Positions 7,194 to 16,200 of a DNA stretch of 64,000 nucleotides are shown here, piece by piece (the first letter of the stretch is position 1; every line of letters starts with the position of its first letter). A model generated the notes under the pieces. It was given only the letters and a program-made list of their open reading frames with translations. It was not told the DNA's origin and searched no databases. Source of the stretch: Glycomyces niveus (GTDB lineage Bacteria > Actinomycetota > Actinomycetes > Mycobacteriales > Micromonosporaceae). Where the stretch lies: assembly GCF_017592475.1 (NCBI RefSeq), contig NZ_JAGFNP010000003.1, positions 1 to 64,000 of the forward strand, given 5' to 3'. A program made the position numbers and the translations under genes.

Positions 7194-8114
7194 ATGCCAG
7201 GGGCTATCTGGGACGGCGTCATCGCATTCGGGTTGGTCAGCATCCCGATCCGGCTCCGCGCGGCCACGGGCAGCCACGACCTCTCACTGCACCAGTACCA
7301 CGCGGCCGACGGCGGCCGCATCCGCTACCAGAAGGTCTGCGAGCTCGACGGCGAGGTGGTCGAGCCCGACGACATCGCGAAGGGCACCGAGACCGACGAT
7401 GGCGACATCGTGCTCCTCGACGACGACGACTTCGCCGACCTGCCCGTCAGCACCTCCAAGACCATCGAGGTCATCGGGTTCATCCCCGCCGAGAAGATCG
7501 ACCCGATCTTCTACGAGCGGTCCTACTACGCCGAGCCCGGCAAGGCCGCCGCGCGGCCGTACGCGCTCCTGCGCGAGTCGCTCGTCGACTCCGGCCGCAT
7601 CGCGGTCGTCCGGGTCACCCTGCGGCGGCGCGAGAGCCTGGCCGCGCTCCTCCCCCGCGAGGACGTGCTGGTCCTGCACACGATGGTCTGGCCCGACGAG
7701 ATCCGCGAGCCCGAGGCCTCCGGCCTCGGCGGCGAGGCCAAGGCCGCCGAGCTGAAGATGGCCGCCATGCTCATCGACTCGATGGCCATGGACGAGTTCC
7801 ACCCCGAGGACTACACCGACGACTACCAGGAGGCCCTGTACGAACTCATCGAGGCCAAGGCCCACGGCCGCACCCTCAAGGCGAAGGTCAAGGCGGAGCC
7901 GAAGGCGAAGGTCATCGACCTGATGGAGGCGCTGGCCAAGAGCGTCGACCAGGCCAAGTCCGGGTCGGGACGGCGGCGGCCGGCCAAGCAGGCGGTGAAG
8001 CAGACCGCGAAGAAGGCGGCCAAGAAGGCGACCGCCAAGAAGACGGCCAAGAAGTCCGCCGCGCGCAAGACGACCGCGAAGAAGGCCCCCGCGGCCAAGC
8101 GCAAGAGCGCGTGA
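7194..8114 (+). CDS. ku: Ku, DNA-end-binding protein of non-homologous end joining
   Basis: A 306-residue bacterial Ku that forms a homodimeric ring on broken ends and recruits the LigD proteins. The core (about 1-255) starts with the family signature MPGAIWDGVIAFGLVSIPI and includes LHTMVWPDEIREP. Residues about 255-306 are a lysine/alanine-rich tail (repeated KKAAKKA/TAKK units) like the DNA-binding tails of actinobacterial Ku proteins and histone-like HupS. It is transcribed divergently from the split ligD operon. A 130-residue gene of unknown function starts 6 bases after its stop, so the two are very likely cotranscribed. Confidence 0.95.
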   Translation: MPGAIWDGVIAFGLVSIPIRLRAATGSHDLSLHQYHAADGGRIRYQKVCELDGEVVEPDDIAKGTETDDGDIVLLDDDDFADLPVSTSKTIEVIGFIPAEKIDPIFYERSYYAEPGKAAARPYALLRESLVDSGRIAVVRVTLRRRESLAALLPREDVLVLHTMVWPDEIREPEASGLGGEAKAAELKMAAMLIDSMAMDEFHPEDYTDDYQEALYELIEAKAHGRTLKAKVKAEPKAKVIDLMEALAKSVDQAKSGSGRRRPAKQAVKQTAKKAAKKATAKKTAKKSAARKTTAKKAPAAKRKSA

Positions 8115-8120
8115 CCGGCG

Positions 8121-8513
8121 ATGGCCCGCGCCGCTTCGCTCGACGCCCGCTACCCGCTGCCGGACTGGACGGTCGACACGGGTTTCAAGCGCGACCTGAC
8201 GCTCGCGGTCGCCGCGGCCGTCGGCAACGCGGTGGAGGAGTGGCCGGACCTCGAAGGGCCGCAGGCGCAGTCGGACCACGCCGAGCGCGTCACGGCGGCC
8301 GCGCGGGCCGCGATCGCGCCGCTGCTGACCTGGCTCGAGGAGTGCCCGGGCGTCGGCTACCCCGGCGACCCGCTCGTCTCCTACATCGGGCAGCTGGCCC
8401 TGACCCGGCCCGGCGAGGCTCCCGATCCCCCGCACTACCGCGAACTGCTCCGCGCCTACAGCCGCCACCTGGCCCGGTTGGCAGACAGCTACCGCACTCG
8501 CATACAACCCTGA
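8121..8513 (+). CDS. Unknown 130-residue protein cotranscribed with ku
   Basis: I do not recognise a family. The protein is soluble with no signal peptide or membrane segment, mostly helical in appearance, with tryptophans at WTVD, EEWPDLEG and TWLEECPG and a C-terminal helix rich in Arg (YRELLRAYSRHLARLADSYRTR). It begins 6 bases after the ku stop codon, GC bias at codon third positions is as strong as in ku, and no promoter fits between them, so it is probably a real gene of the ku operon. An accessory role in end joining is possible but rests only on position. Confidence 0.7.
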   Translation: MARAASLDARYPLPDWTVDTGFKRDLTLAVAAAVGNAVEEWPDLEGPQAQSDHAERVTAAARAAIAPLLTWLEECPGVGYPGDPLVSYIGQLALTRPGEAPDPPHYRELLRAYSRHLARLADSYRTRIQP

Positions 8514-8591
8514 TTAATCGGATCTTATTGTCAGTCTTTTGCACCATTTCAGCATTATCACGCGGTTTCGAGGCTAGTTCTCATAGTGGAT

Positions 8592-8628
8592 GAGTAGATA
8601 CATCTGACCTTAATTTGTTTATCTACTC
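8592..8628. promoter_or_regulatory. Long inverted repeat in the AT-rich control region of GH12
   Basis: GAGTAGATA (8592-8600) and TATCTACTC (8620-8628) are perfect 9-base inverted arms 19 bases apart, within an unusually AT-rich 190-base gap (8514-8703). TTGACT at 8638-8643 is a likely -35 box just downstream, with only weak -10 candidates (CAACAT, 18 bases further). The repeat is placed where an activator would bind. Upstream of it I see nothing else. Confidence 0.4.
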
Positions 8629-8703
8629 GATCAAACATTGACTTCCGGACGGTTCGCATCGCAACATGTCTATATGCATATTTCGATCCGAGGGAGGGAT
8701 TCG

Positions 8704-9453
8704 ATGACCGTCAGCAGCATGTCGGCCCGCTTGGGCCGCTTGGCCCTGATCGTCGCCGTGATCGCCGGGTTCCTGAGCTTCGCGTCTCCGGCGCAGGCGC
8801 AGGTGTACTCCACGTGCGACCGGTGGGGCAGCTGGAGCCAGGGCACCTGGACGATCCACAACAACATCTGGGGCGAGAACGGCGGCCGGCAGTGCCAGAC
8901 CGTCAACAGCATCAAGTCCTGGTACGTCGACGCGAACCACTCCGGCGGCGGGATCAAGTCCTACCCCAACACCTCGGTCCGGCCCCAGACCCCGCTCAAC
9001 CAGCTGCAGTCGGCGGGCTTCTGGTTCGACACGAGCTCGGCTCCCGTCACCGGCGGCGACAACTGGGGCTGGACCGCCGACCTCTGGTCGACCAACAACC
9101 AAGACGAGATCATGGTCTTCACCAGCTGGACCCCCGGACCGCTCGGCGGCTGGGGCAGGCAAGTCGCGACCAACGTGACCGTCGGCGGCATCCTCTACTC
9201 CTCGGTCTGGCAGGCCGACCCGGGCTGGAACGTCCTCCAGTTCGTCCCCGCCCAGCAGCGCAACACCGGCACCATCGACGCCGCGGCGATCTGGCGCTGG
9301 TCCGCCTCCCAGAACCTCCTGCGCAACACCACCTTCGACACCATGCAGTTCGGCTTCGAGTGCTCCTCGACCGGCGGCGTGTCCAAGCGTTACTCGCTGA
9401 ACGCCTACAGCGCCTGGTGGAGCAACACCTCCGGCGGCGGCTCGAGCATCTGA
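8704..9453 (+). CDS. Secreted GH12 endoglucanase/xyloglucanase
   Basis: A 249-residue enzyme expected to cut beta-1,4-glucan or xyloglucan outside the cell. It has a Sec signal peptide ending AQA near residue 33 and then a single GH12 jelly-roll with no binding module. Family marks are TIHNNIWGENGGRQCQ near the N-terminus, QDEIMVFTSW with the likely nucleophile Glu, and MQFGFECS with the likely acid/base Glu. Three cysteines are seen. ATG 8704 is chosen for its GGAGGG site and because the signal peptide begins there. A perfect 12-bp stem terminator follows. A second, inactivated GH12 copy lies 2.5 kb downstream. Confidence 0.85.
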   Translation: MTVSSMSARLGRLALIVAVIAGFLSFASPAQAQVYSTCDRWGSWSQGTWTIHNNIWGENGGRQCQTVNSIKSWYVDANHSGGGIKSYPNTSVRPQTPLNQLQSAGFWFDTSSAPVTGGDNWGWTADLWSTNNQDEIMVFTSWTPGPLGGWGRQVATNVTVGGILYSSVWQADPGWNVLQFVPAQQRNTGTIDAAAIWRWSASQNLLRNTTFDTMQFGFECSSTGGVSKRYSLNAYSAWWSNTSGGGSSI

Positions 9454-9473
9454 TCCTGCAGCAGACGCGCAAA

Positions 9474-9502
9474 GGCCGGCGGCCCCACCCGGGCCGCCGG
9501 CC
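9474..9502. terminator. Bidirectional terminator between GH12 and the solute-binding pseudogene
   Basis: GGCCGGCGGCCC (9474-9485) pairs perfectly with GGGCCGCCGGCC (9491-9502) over a 5-base loop and is followed by GTTTCCCTT. Confidence 0.8.
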
Positions 9503-9514
9503 GTTTCCCTTGCG

Positions 9515-10330
9515 TCAGTTCACTTTGAACCCTTGCGAGTCGCCGTACGAGACCAGCTGCTCCTGCCAGGCCTGCAGGCCCGCGTTGAGGTCGCTCTGAT
9601 CGGTGTAGGCGACGCCCACGGTGTCCGGGAAGACGCTGTCGGCGTACACCTGGAACGGCAGGTACTGGGAGTCGGGCACCACGTTCTGCGAGGCCGCGAC
9701 CGAGACCTGGTTGATCCGCTGGCCGCCGAAGTGCTCGGGGGCCTCGGCCAGGAACTCCTCGGAGTTGAGGTAGGGGTGGTGGACGGGAAGCCGCCGCTCT
9801 CCAGGAACACGTCGATGCTCTGCTCGGAGCTGTTGAGCCAGCGCAGGAACGCGGCCGCGAGCGCCGGGTCTCGGACTGCTTCAGGACCGCCTGGGAGCTG
9901 CCGCCGTTCTCGGCCGTGACGGGCGTGCCGTCGTAGCTGGGGACAGGGGCCACGCGCCAGTCGCCGGCGCCGTCGGGCACGGAGCCCTCGAGGATGCCCG
10001 GCATCCAGGCGCCGATGATGAGGCTGGCGACAATGCCGTCGGACAGGGCCTGCCACCAGTCGTCGCTCCAGGTCGGGATGGGCGCGAGGTAGCCGGGTTC
10101 GAGCATGATCATCGGCCCGGAGTCCTGCGACAGGCCGTAGATGCCGTCCGCGAGGTTCTCGGCGTCCCAAGTGGACACATACTGGGACTCGAGGTCGGCG
10201 AAGCCGTATTGGGTCAGGTCGACCAGGGAGTCAGCGAGCGCGAACTGCCGCACGGCGCGTACTCGATCTGCGCGACGTCGGGCGCGCCGGAGCCGGCGGC
10301 CGCGGCGGCGGCCGCCTCAGAGCGGCCAAG
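9515..10330 (-). pseudogene. Decayed ABC-transporter sugar-binding protein gene
   Basis: Conceptual translation across three frames gives a recognisable extracellular sugar-binding protein. It reads GSGAPDVAQIEYA in one frame, then VRQFALADSLVDLTQYGF onward in a second, FLRWLNSSEQSIDVFLESGGFPS in a third, and HHPYLNSEEFLAEAPEHFGG to the end GDSQGFKVN. At least three frameshifts are needed, near 10255, 9870 and 9785. The N-terminal 60-70 residues, including the lipoprotein signal, are missing: the coding remnant begins almost directly at a promoter/operator-like sequence. No intact reading frame could make the protein. No permease genes accompany it. A sequencing error could explain one shift but not the missing start. 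Confidence 0.8.
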
Positions 10331-10338
10331 CGTCGACC

Positions 10339-10361
10339 TAACAGAAATGTTATCGAAAACA
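10339..10361 (-). promoter_or_regulatory. Relic operator upstream of the sugar-binding pseudogene
   Basis: TGTTATCGAAAACA (10348-10361) is symmetric at 12 of 14 positions around a central CpG, as in LacI-family operators. TAACA-GAAA-TGTTA (10339-10352) is a second, overlapping palindrome. They sit just ahead of the truncated coding remnant. Confidence 0.45.
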
Positions 10362-10480
10362 TAGATGCCCGTCGACCCATCTCCCCGCGGCGACCAGGCC
10401 GGACGACCACTCCCGGCCGGGCCCGGATTCCCGGCAGAGGTGCTGTACCCTTGCTACGGCCGTCCTCCAGGGACGGCCAT

Positions 10481-10554
10481 CGGGACGTGGCGCAGCTTGG
10501 TAGCGCACCCGCTTTGGGAGCGGGGGGTCGCAGGTTCAAATCCTGTCGTCCCGA
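10481..10554 (+). tRNA. tRNA-Pro (anticodon TGG)
   Basis: A 74-base cloverleaf is readable. The acceptor stem CGGGACG pairs with CGTCCCG and the discriminator is A. A D-arm GCGCAGCTTGGTAGCGC, an anticodon stem CCCGC/GCGGG with loop TTTGGGA (anticodon TGG), and a T-arm GCAGG-TTCAAAT-CCTGT follow. CCA is not encoded. An 8-bp hairpin (10458-10478) lies directly upstream and may sit in the leader. Confidence 0.96.
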
Positions 10555-10571
10555 CTCAAGACCAGTGATCA

Positions 10572-10602
10572 GACGGGGATTCGGGGAATCAGGAGCCCCG
10601 TC
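10572..10602 (+). terminator. Hairpin after tRNA-Pro
   Basis: GACGGGG (10572-10578) pairs with CCCCGTC (10596-10602) around a 17-base loop, 17 bases beyond the tRNA. Modest stability. Confidence 0.35.
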
Positions 10603-10690
10603 CGCCGGTCATTCGCCGGTGAACCAGGATCTCTCGGCGCGCCGGCTCGGCAGTGCCGAGGCACCGCCGCATCCTCCCGCCTCAAGCGCG

Positions 10691-11647
10691 TTAGGCGACC
10701 TCGACGACGAACTTCCCCCGATGGTCGCCGGCCGCGAGCTTCGCGAACGCCGCCGGCGCCTCCTCCAGCGGGAACACCCGGTCGATCACCGGCGCGGCCG
10801 ATCCCTCGACGACCAGTGCCGTCACCGCTTCCAGGTCCTCGCGCGACTGCGGTACTGCGAGCACCCGCACCCGCTTTCGCACCGCCCAGCCGATCGGCGC
10901 GCCCGCGACGAGCGTCGCCAGGAGGATCCGGGCGTGCCCGCCGACCATCAAATACGACCCGTGCGGGCGCAGCGCCCGATGCACGCGGTGCGGCGGGCGC
11001 TGCGCCACCAGGTCGATCACCAGGTCGTAGGCGTCTCGCCGGTCGGCCCAGTCCTCCGACTCGTACCCGATCACCGCGTCGGCCCCGATACTGAGCAGGT
11101 AGCTCCCCTTCGCCGCCGCGTCGACCGCGGTCACCTCCGCGCCGCAGTGCTTCGCCAGCGCGACCACGAACGCGCCCCCGGCCCCGCCCGCGCCATTCAC
11201 CAGGACCTTGTCTCCCGGGCGCACCCCGCGGGTCGCCCTGTACGCGATGCACCCCGCCTGCGGGATCGCCGCCGCCTCCGCGAACGACAGCCCGGACGGC
11301 TTGCGCGACAGCAGCTTCGGCGGCGTCGCCACGTACTCCGCGAGGCCCCCGCGATACCCCGCGAGCTCCCCGAACACCTCATCGCCGGGCCGGAACTCGC
11401 TCACCCCGGCCCCGACCGCCGCCACGACTCCGGCTATGTCCGAGCCCGGCACCGGGTGCCGCGGCCGCCGGAGCCCGCCGATCCGCGAGTACGCCGGACT
11501 CCCCGCCAGATTCTCCCGGTCCGACCCGTTGAGCGACACCGCCTTGACCCTGACCAGCACCTCGCCATCGGCCGGCACCGGGTCGGGGAGCTCCCCGATG
11601 CGCAGATCGGCGGCGCTTCCGTACCGTTCCTGGATCACGGCTCGCAT
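10691..11647 (-). CDS. MDR-family NAD(P)H-dependent oxidoreductase (quinone oxidoreductase type)
   Basis: A 318-residue medium-chain dehydrogenase/reductase without structural zinc. The N-terminal GroES-like domain opens MRAVIQERYG and contains PGSDIAGVVAAVGAGV. The nucleotide-binding domain has the glycine-rich GAGGAGGAFVVALA loop near the middle, and the C-terminus VIDRVFPLEEAPAAF is typical. Start at 11647 is chosen for the family start and a GGGAG site. It is a diverged paralogue of the enzyme at 27108-28106, sharing MRA-I/V-QERYG and the same C-terminal pattern. It converges on tRNA-Pro. The substrate (quinones or reactive enones) is inferred. Confidence 0.85.
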   Translation of the reverse strand: MRAVIQERYGSAADLRIGELPDPVPADGEVLVRVKAVSLNGSDRENLAGSPAYSRIGGLRRPRHPVPGSDIAGVVAAVGAGVSEFRPGDEVFGELAGYRGGLAEYVATPPKLLSRKPSGLSFAEAAAIPQAGCIAYRATRGVRPGDKVLVNGAGGAGGAFVVALAKHCGAEVTAVDAAAKGSYLLSIGADAVIGYESEDWADRRDAYDLVIDLVAQRPPHRVHRALRPHGSYLMVGGHARILLATLVAGAPIGWAVRKRVRVLAVPQSREDLEAVTALVVEGSAAPVIDRVFPLEEAPAAFAKLAAGDHRGKFVVEVA

Positions 11648-11807
11648 GAGGGCTCCCGGGGCGGAGAAGGAATTTGCTCCAGAGTAGACCGCGATGCGGT
11701 GCCGCGCGGACCGCATGGCACGGAAACGATCGCCCCGCACAGACCCGAACGGACAGGATCGGCGCCGCTGGTCGGACTGGGCGGGCGGCGGCTTCTCAGA
11801 CTATGTA

Positions 11808-11837
11808 TTGACATGTAACAATCTCTTGGGTCATCAT
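11808..11837 (+). promoter_or_regulatory. Promoter of the decayed GH12 gene
   Basis: TTGACA (11808-11813) and CATCAT (11832-11837) are 18 bases apart, about 75 bases before the GH12 start. The promoter is still well preserved although the coding region is broken. Confidence 0.5.
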
Positions 11838-11913
11838 GAACGCCTCAAACCGGCTCAGGTTCGTGCAAACGGACCCGAGACCGGTCCCCTCCCCACCGTC
11901 TAGAGGAGTCGAG

Positions 11914-12709
11914 ATGTCCTCAAGGATGAGCGTCTCTCTCACGCGCCATCGCCGCGTTCTGCATCGCCCTGGCTTCGACGCTGGTCGCGGCCTCACCTGC
12001 GCAGGCCGCCTCGACCTGTACCTCGGGCGGCACCGTCGCCATGGGCAAGTACTAAGTCGCCAACAACCTCTGGGGTGCCGGTTCCGGTTCCGGTTGGCAG
12101 TGCGCCTGGGACTCATGGCAGTCCGGCGACACGATCGGTTGGGGCACGAACTGGAACTGGAGCGGGCAGTCGAACGCCGTCAAGGGCTATAGCAGCGTCG
12201 TCCTCGGCTGGCACTGGGGATGGCAGCGTCCGGGCACCGAACTGCCCGTGCGGATCTGGGACAACCGAAGCATCCCGACCACCTGGAACTACTCGGTGAG
12301 CGGGTCTGGCACGATGAACGTCGCCTACGACCTGTGGCTGCACACGCAGTCGAATCCCGACTCTTCGAGCACTCCGACCGACGAGATCATGATCTGGCCC
12401 TATCGGTTCGGCGGGGCGGGCCCGGCGGGCACGTACCAGACGACGGTCAACATCGGCGGCGCCAACTGGGACCTCTACCGCGGCTGGATCAACGCGGGGA
12501 ACGGGAACGGCTGGAACGTCTTCTCGTTCGTGCGGACCTCGAACACCACTTCGGTGAGCCTCAATCTGCGGGACTTCGTCAACGACCTGGTCTACAACCG
12601 GCAGTGGCTGAGCAACGCCAAGTACCTGACGAGCATCCAGGCGGGCACCGAGGTCTTCATCGGCAGCGGCCAGCTCGACACCAACTCGTACTGGGTCGAC
12701 GTCCAGTAG
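11914..12709 (+). pseudogene. Second secreted GH12 glucanase, broken by a frameshift and a nonsense codon
   Basis: The sequence would encode a GH12 enzyme: ATG at 11914 with AGAGGAG upstream, a signal peptide ALASTLVAASPAQA, then STCTSGGTVAMGKY, VANNLWGAGSGSGWQCAW, TDEIMIWPYR with the nucleophile Glu, and SIQAGTEVFIGS with the acid/base Glu. The signal peptide is in a different frame from the ATG (one extra base near 11930). A TAA at 12053-12055 interrupts GKY-VANNLWG, where a TAC-like codon is expected. From 12053 to 12709 the frame is otherwise open and normal in codon use, and an internal ATG at 12248 could give only a fragment lacking the signal and first strands. Decay looks recent. It differs clearly from the intact GH12 at 8704. 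Confidence 0.8.
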
Positions 12710-12722
12710 CAGCGAATCACCG

Positions 12723-12755
12723 GGGCGGGTCCGCGATCGCGGGCCCGCCCTTTTT
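12723..12755 (+). terminator. Intrinsic terminator after the GH12 pseudogene
   Basis: GGGCGGG and CCCGCCC form the base of a long GC-rich hairpin (12723-12750) with an inner CCGCG/CGCGG stem, followed by a run of five T. Confidence 0.8.
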
Positions 12756-12902
12756 CCGTTCATCGACTATGTCTCGACATGAAACGAACCCGGCTGGACG
12801 CGCGGAAGGCGGTGCGGGCCGGTTCGCCGGGCTTGACGTGTCGAGGCGGCACTCCCGGGTACTCCTGGACGAAAGCGACTTCGACGACTCGAGGGGAATA
12901 GC

Positions 12903-13133
12903 ATGACCAGCGGCGACACCGGCCACATCACCGGTACACCCGACAAGGACTACAACCTCATCTGGTTCGTGGAAGCGTGCTTGAGCAACGCCCTGCGGCT
13001 GGAGACCTACATCGCCGACGCCGAGCGCGCGGGCGACAGCGAGTTGGCGGCGTTCTTCCAGCGCGCCCAGGGGGCGAGCCGCAAGGGCGCCGAGGAAGGC
13101 AAGGCGCTGCTGGCGAAGCGGCTCAACGGCTGA
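12903..13133 (+). CDS. Small conserved 76-residue protein, unknown function
   Basis: The product MTSGDTGHITGTPDKDYNL... is soluble and helical. It resembles a family of short bacterial proteins that begin with GHITGTxDKxYxL, continue with a two-helix 'ALRLETYIADAERAGDSELAAFFQRAQ' core and end with a charged helix KGAEEGKALLAKRL. The family has no established role that I can name. AGGGGAA lies 6 bases before the ATG. It stands alone between a terminator and the end of the SARP gene. Confidence 0.75.
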   Translation: MTSGDTGHITGTPDKDYNLIWFVEACLSNALRLETYIADAERAGDSELAAFFQRAQGASRKGAEEGKALLAKRLNG

Positions 13134-13229
13134 CCGCTCACGGGATGATCGCCGACCCGATGGCGGTCGATGACACCTGTGCGGAACCGTCGGCAATCTT
13201 GTATCGGCCGGGTCGGCGGTTCCTCGGGG

Positions 13230-16200
13230 CTATGCGCACGGACGTGTGAGGGTCAGGACTCTGGTGGTCGTGCCGTCGTCCTCGGCGATGTCGCGGACGT
13301 GCTCGAAGCCGATCCGCTTCATGACCGCGAGCGAGGCGGTGTTGGGGTCGGCGACGGTGGCGTGGACTTCGTCGAGGCCGAGCACGTCGAAGCCGTAGTC
13401 GATGATCGCCTGCGCGAGTTCGGTGCCGAGGCCGCGGCCCCACGCATGGTGTGCGAGCGCGTAGATGAGCTCATGCCCGCCGGACTCTTCGGTGGGCTTG
13501 ATCTCGGCGTGGCCGACGAAGACGCCGTTCTCGCGCACGGCCCAGACGTCGAACTTGTGCTCCGCGTACACCTTAGTGAAGATGCGGCCGAACAGCGCAC
13601 GGTCCTCCTCCTTGGACTGGGGGCCGTTTCCCATCCACTGCGAGACGCGGGTGTCCTGGAACAGGGCGACGAAGTCCGCTTCGTCCGCGGTCGCATACGG
13701 CTCGAGGAGCAGGCGTTCGGTCTGCAGGACTGGAGTCATGGCCGGGATGCTGCCATAGGTCGGGTGATAGGGCAACCAGGTTTCGGACGGCGATCGAGGT
13801 AACTGCGCGCGTCCGTCGAGGCGGGCGCGGAGGCTTTCGGTCGCCGGGTGGGCTAGGTCTTCGCAGATGGCGAGGGCCGCTTCCCAGGCGCGGCGGGCTT
13901 CACGCGGGGCGCCGGCGGCGTGGTGGGTCTCTCCCAAGTGGATGAGGACTTCGGCTTCGCCGGGGCGGAAGCCGAGTTCGCGGAAGCGGGCGAGGGCGTG
14001 CTCGTACTCGGCGACGGCTCGCGCATGGTCGCCGAGGTGGTGGTGGACGGTGGCGATGTCGTCCCGGACCGCGTTCTCGCTGACGGGGTCGCCGAGGGCG
14101 CGGAAGAGCTCGACGGCCTGCTCGCAGTCGGGGAGCGCGGCGGCGTAATCGCCGGTGACGAGGTGGTGGTAACCGATGGCCTGGAGGGTGCGGGCCTGAC
14201 CCATCCGGTCGCCGGAGGATTGGAAGAGGGCGAGAGCGCGGCGGGTGGCCTCGAGCGCTTCGGGGAGGCGGCCCTGGCGTCGCAGGAGGCGGCCGCGGAG
14301 GTGGTGGGCGTGGGCTTGGCCGCGCCGGTCGCCGTCGTTCTCGCACAAGGCGAGTGCGCGGTCGAGATAGACGTGCGCCTCGGGAAAGCGCCCCAGCCGG
14401 GCGCAGGTCTGTCCGAGGTCGCGGAGCGCGCGGGCCTGCGCGGCGGTGTCGCCGAGCCGGGTGGCCGCGGCGAGTGCCCGCTCACTGAGGACCGCGATCT
14501 CGGGCCAGCGGCCCTGCCGGTTGAGGTAGTTGAGGAGCGTCCACGCGAGCTGCCAGACGTGGACGTCGAAGCCGAGCGCCGCGGCGTGCTCGACGGCGGC
14601 GAGCAGGACTGGGGTCTCGGCGGCGAACCAGCGCATCGCAGCCGTACCGTCTATGATGGAGTGAGGAGCGATCTCCGTGGGGGCCAGGTTGATCGGTTCT
14701 CGGGACGGGTCGAGCAGCCGATCGCAGGCGAATGCGGTGTGCAGGTAGTGGTCGAGCAGGCCCCGCGCCGTCGCTTCGCGTTCGTCGGGCGCCTGCGCGG
14801 CGAGCTCGATCGCGAAGGCGCGCACCAGGTCGTGGAGGCCGTACCGGTGGTCGGGCGCGTGCAGGAGGAGGCTGGCCTCGACGAGTTCGGCCAGTGCCGC
14901 CCGGGTCGAAGGAAGGCTGGTGCGGGCGGCGCTCGCGGCGGCGCGCGCGGAGCAGTCGGGTCCAGGGTGGACGGCCAGGAGCCGGAGCAGCCGCGCTGCG
15001 GCGGGACTCAGCTGCCGGTAGGACCAGCGCAGGAGGGTCCTGGGGTCGGTCGCGGGATCGGCCGCACCGAGACCGTCGAGCAGCGTCCCGGCGCTGCCGA
15101 GCTCGTCGGCGAGGGCGGCGAGCGGGTCGCCGGGCCGTGAGGCCGCGTTCGCCGCGACGAGCGACAGCGCGAGCGGCAGGCCCTTGCAGGCGTCCGCGAT
15201 GCGCTGCACCGCAATCGGATCGGAGGCGAGGCGTTCGGTTCCGAGCCGGCCGGCGAGGAGCGTCCGCGCCTGCGGCCCGTCCATGGCCTCGAGCGGCACG
15301 ACCAGCGCCGCTGTCGAGGCGATCAGGCCGGTGAGGCGGTTGCGGCTGGTGACCACGACCGCGCAGTCGGGCGCGCCGGGCAGCAGCGGCCGCACCTGCA
15401 CCGGGTCCCTGGCGTTGTCCAGGACGATGAGGATCCGCTTGTCCGCCAGCAGCCTCCGGAAGCGCGCCGCCCGCGCTTCGGTTCCGACCGGGATGCTCGC
15501 GGGCGCATCGCCAAGCGCCTCAAGGAACGTCCGCAGCACCTCCCCCGGGTCCGCCGGGGCCTCAGCGGGGCCGAAGCCCCGCAGGTCGGCGTACAGCCGA
15601 CCGTCGGGGAAGTCGTCGGCGGCCCGATGCGCCCAGTGGACGGCGACCGCGGTCTTGCCCATGCCGGCGCTCCCGGAGACGACCGCGATCCGCGCCGGCG
15701 CGGCGGGATCCGCGATCGTGTCGAGGAGCTTGAGCTCCCGGTCCCTGCCGGTGAACACGCGCAACCCGAACGGCAACAGGTCGACCGGCGCGGCAGGCGG
15801 CGCGGCCGCCGGGCGCGGCTCGTCGGACCCGATGCGGCCGTTGAGGACCCGGTGGTGGACCTCCTGGAGTTCGCGGTCGGGTTCGGTGCCCAGTGCCTCG
15901 ACGAGGCGTTCGCGGGTGCCGCGGTAGACCGCGAGGGCCTCGCCGCGCCGCCCGGACCGCGCGAGCGCGAGCATGAGCTGGGCGGCGAGGTGCTCGCGCA
16001 GCGGCTGCTGCGCGAGCAGCGTGCGCAGCTCGCCGATGAGCGCGGCGTGCGCTCCGAGGTCCATCTTGAGGTCGATGTGCCGCTCGGCGGCCTGGTCGAG
16101 GCGTTCCTGCAGTGCCGCCCTGAGCCCGTCGAAGCGGACGCCTGCGACGACGTCCTGGAACGGCTCGCCGCGCACGAGCGCCAGCGCCCGCTCCAGTGAC

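Noticed and set aside
10481..10554. tRNA-Pro as an integration site of a mobile element
   Set aside because: I saw no repeat of the tRNA 3' end downstream and no integrase gene in the window.
12248..12709. Treating the GH12 remnant as a normal gene starting at an internal ATG
   Set aside because: The protein would lack a signal peptide and the first strands of the fold; the upstream sequence clearly encodes these parts behind a stop codon and a frameshift.
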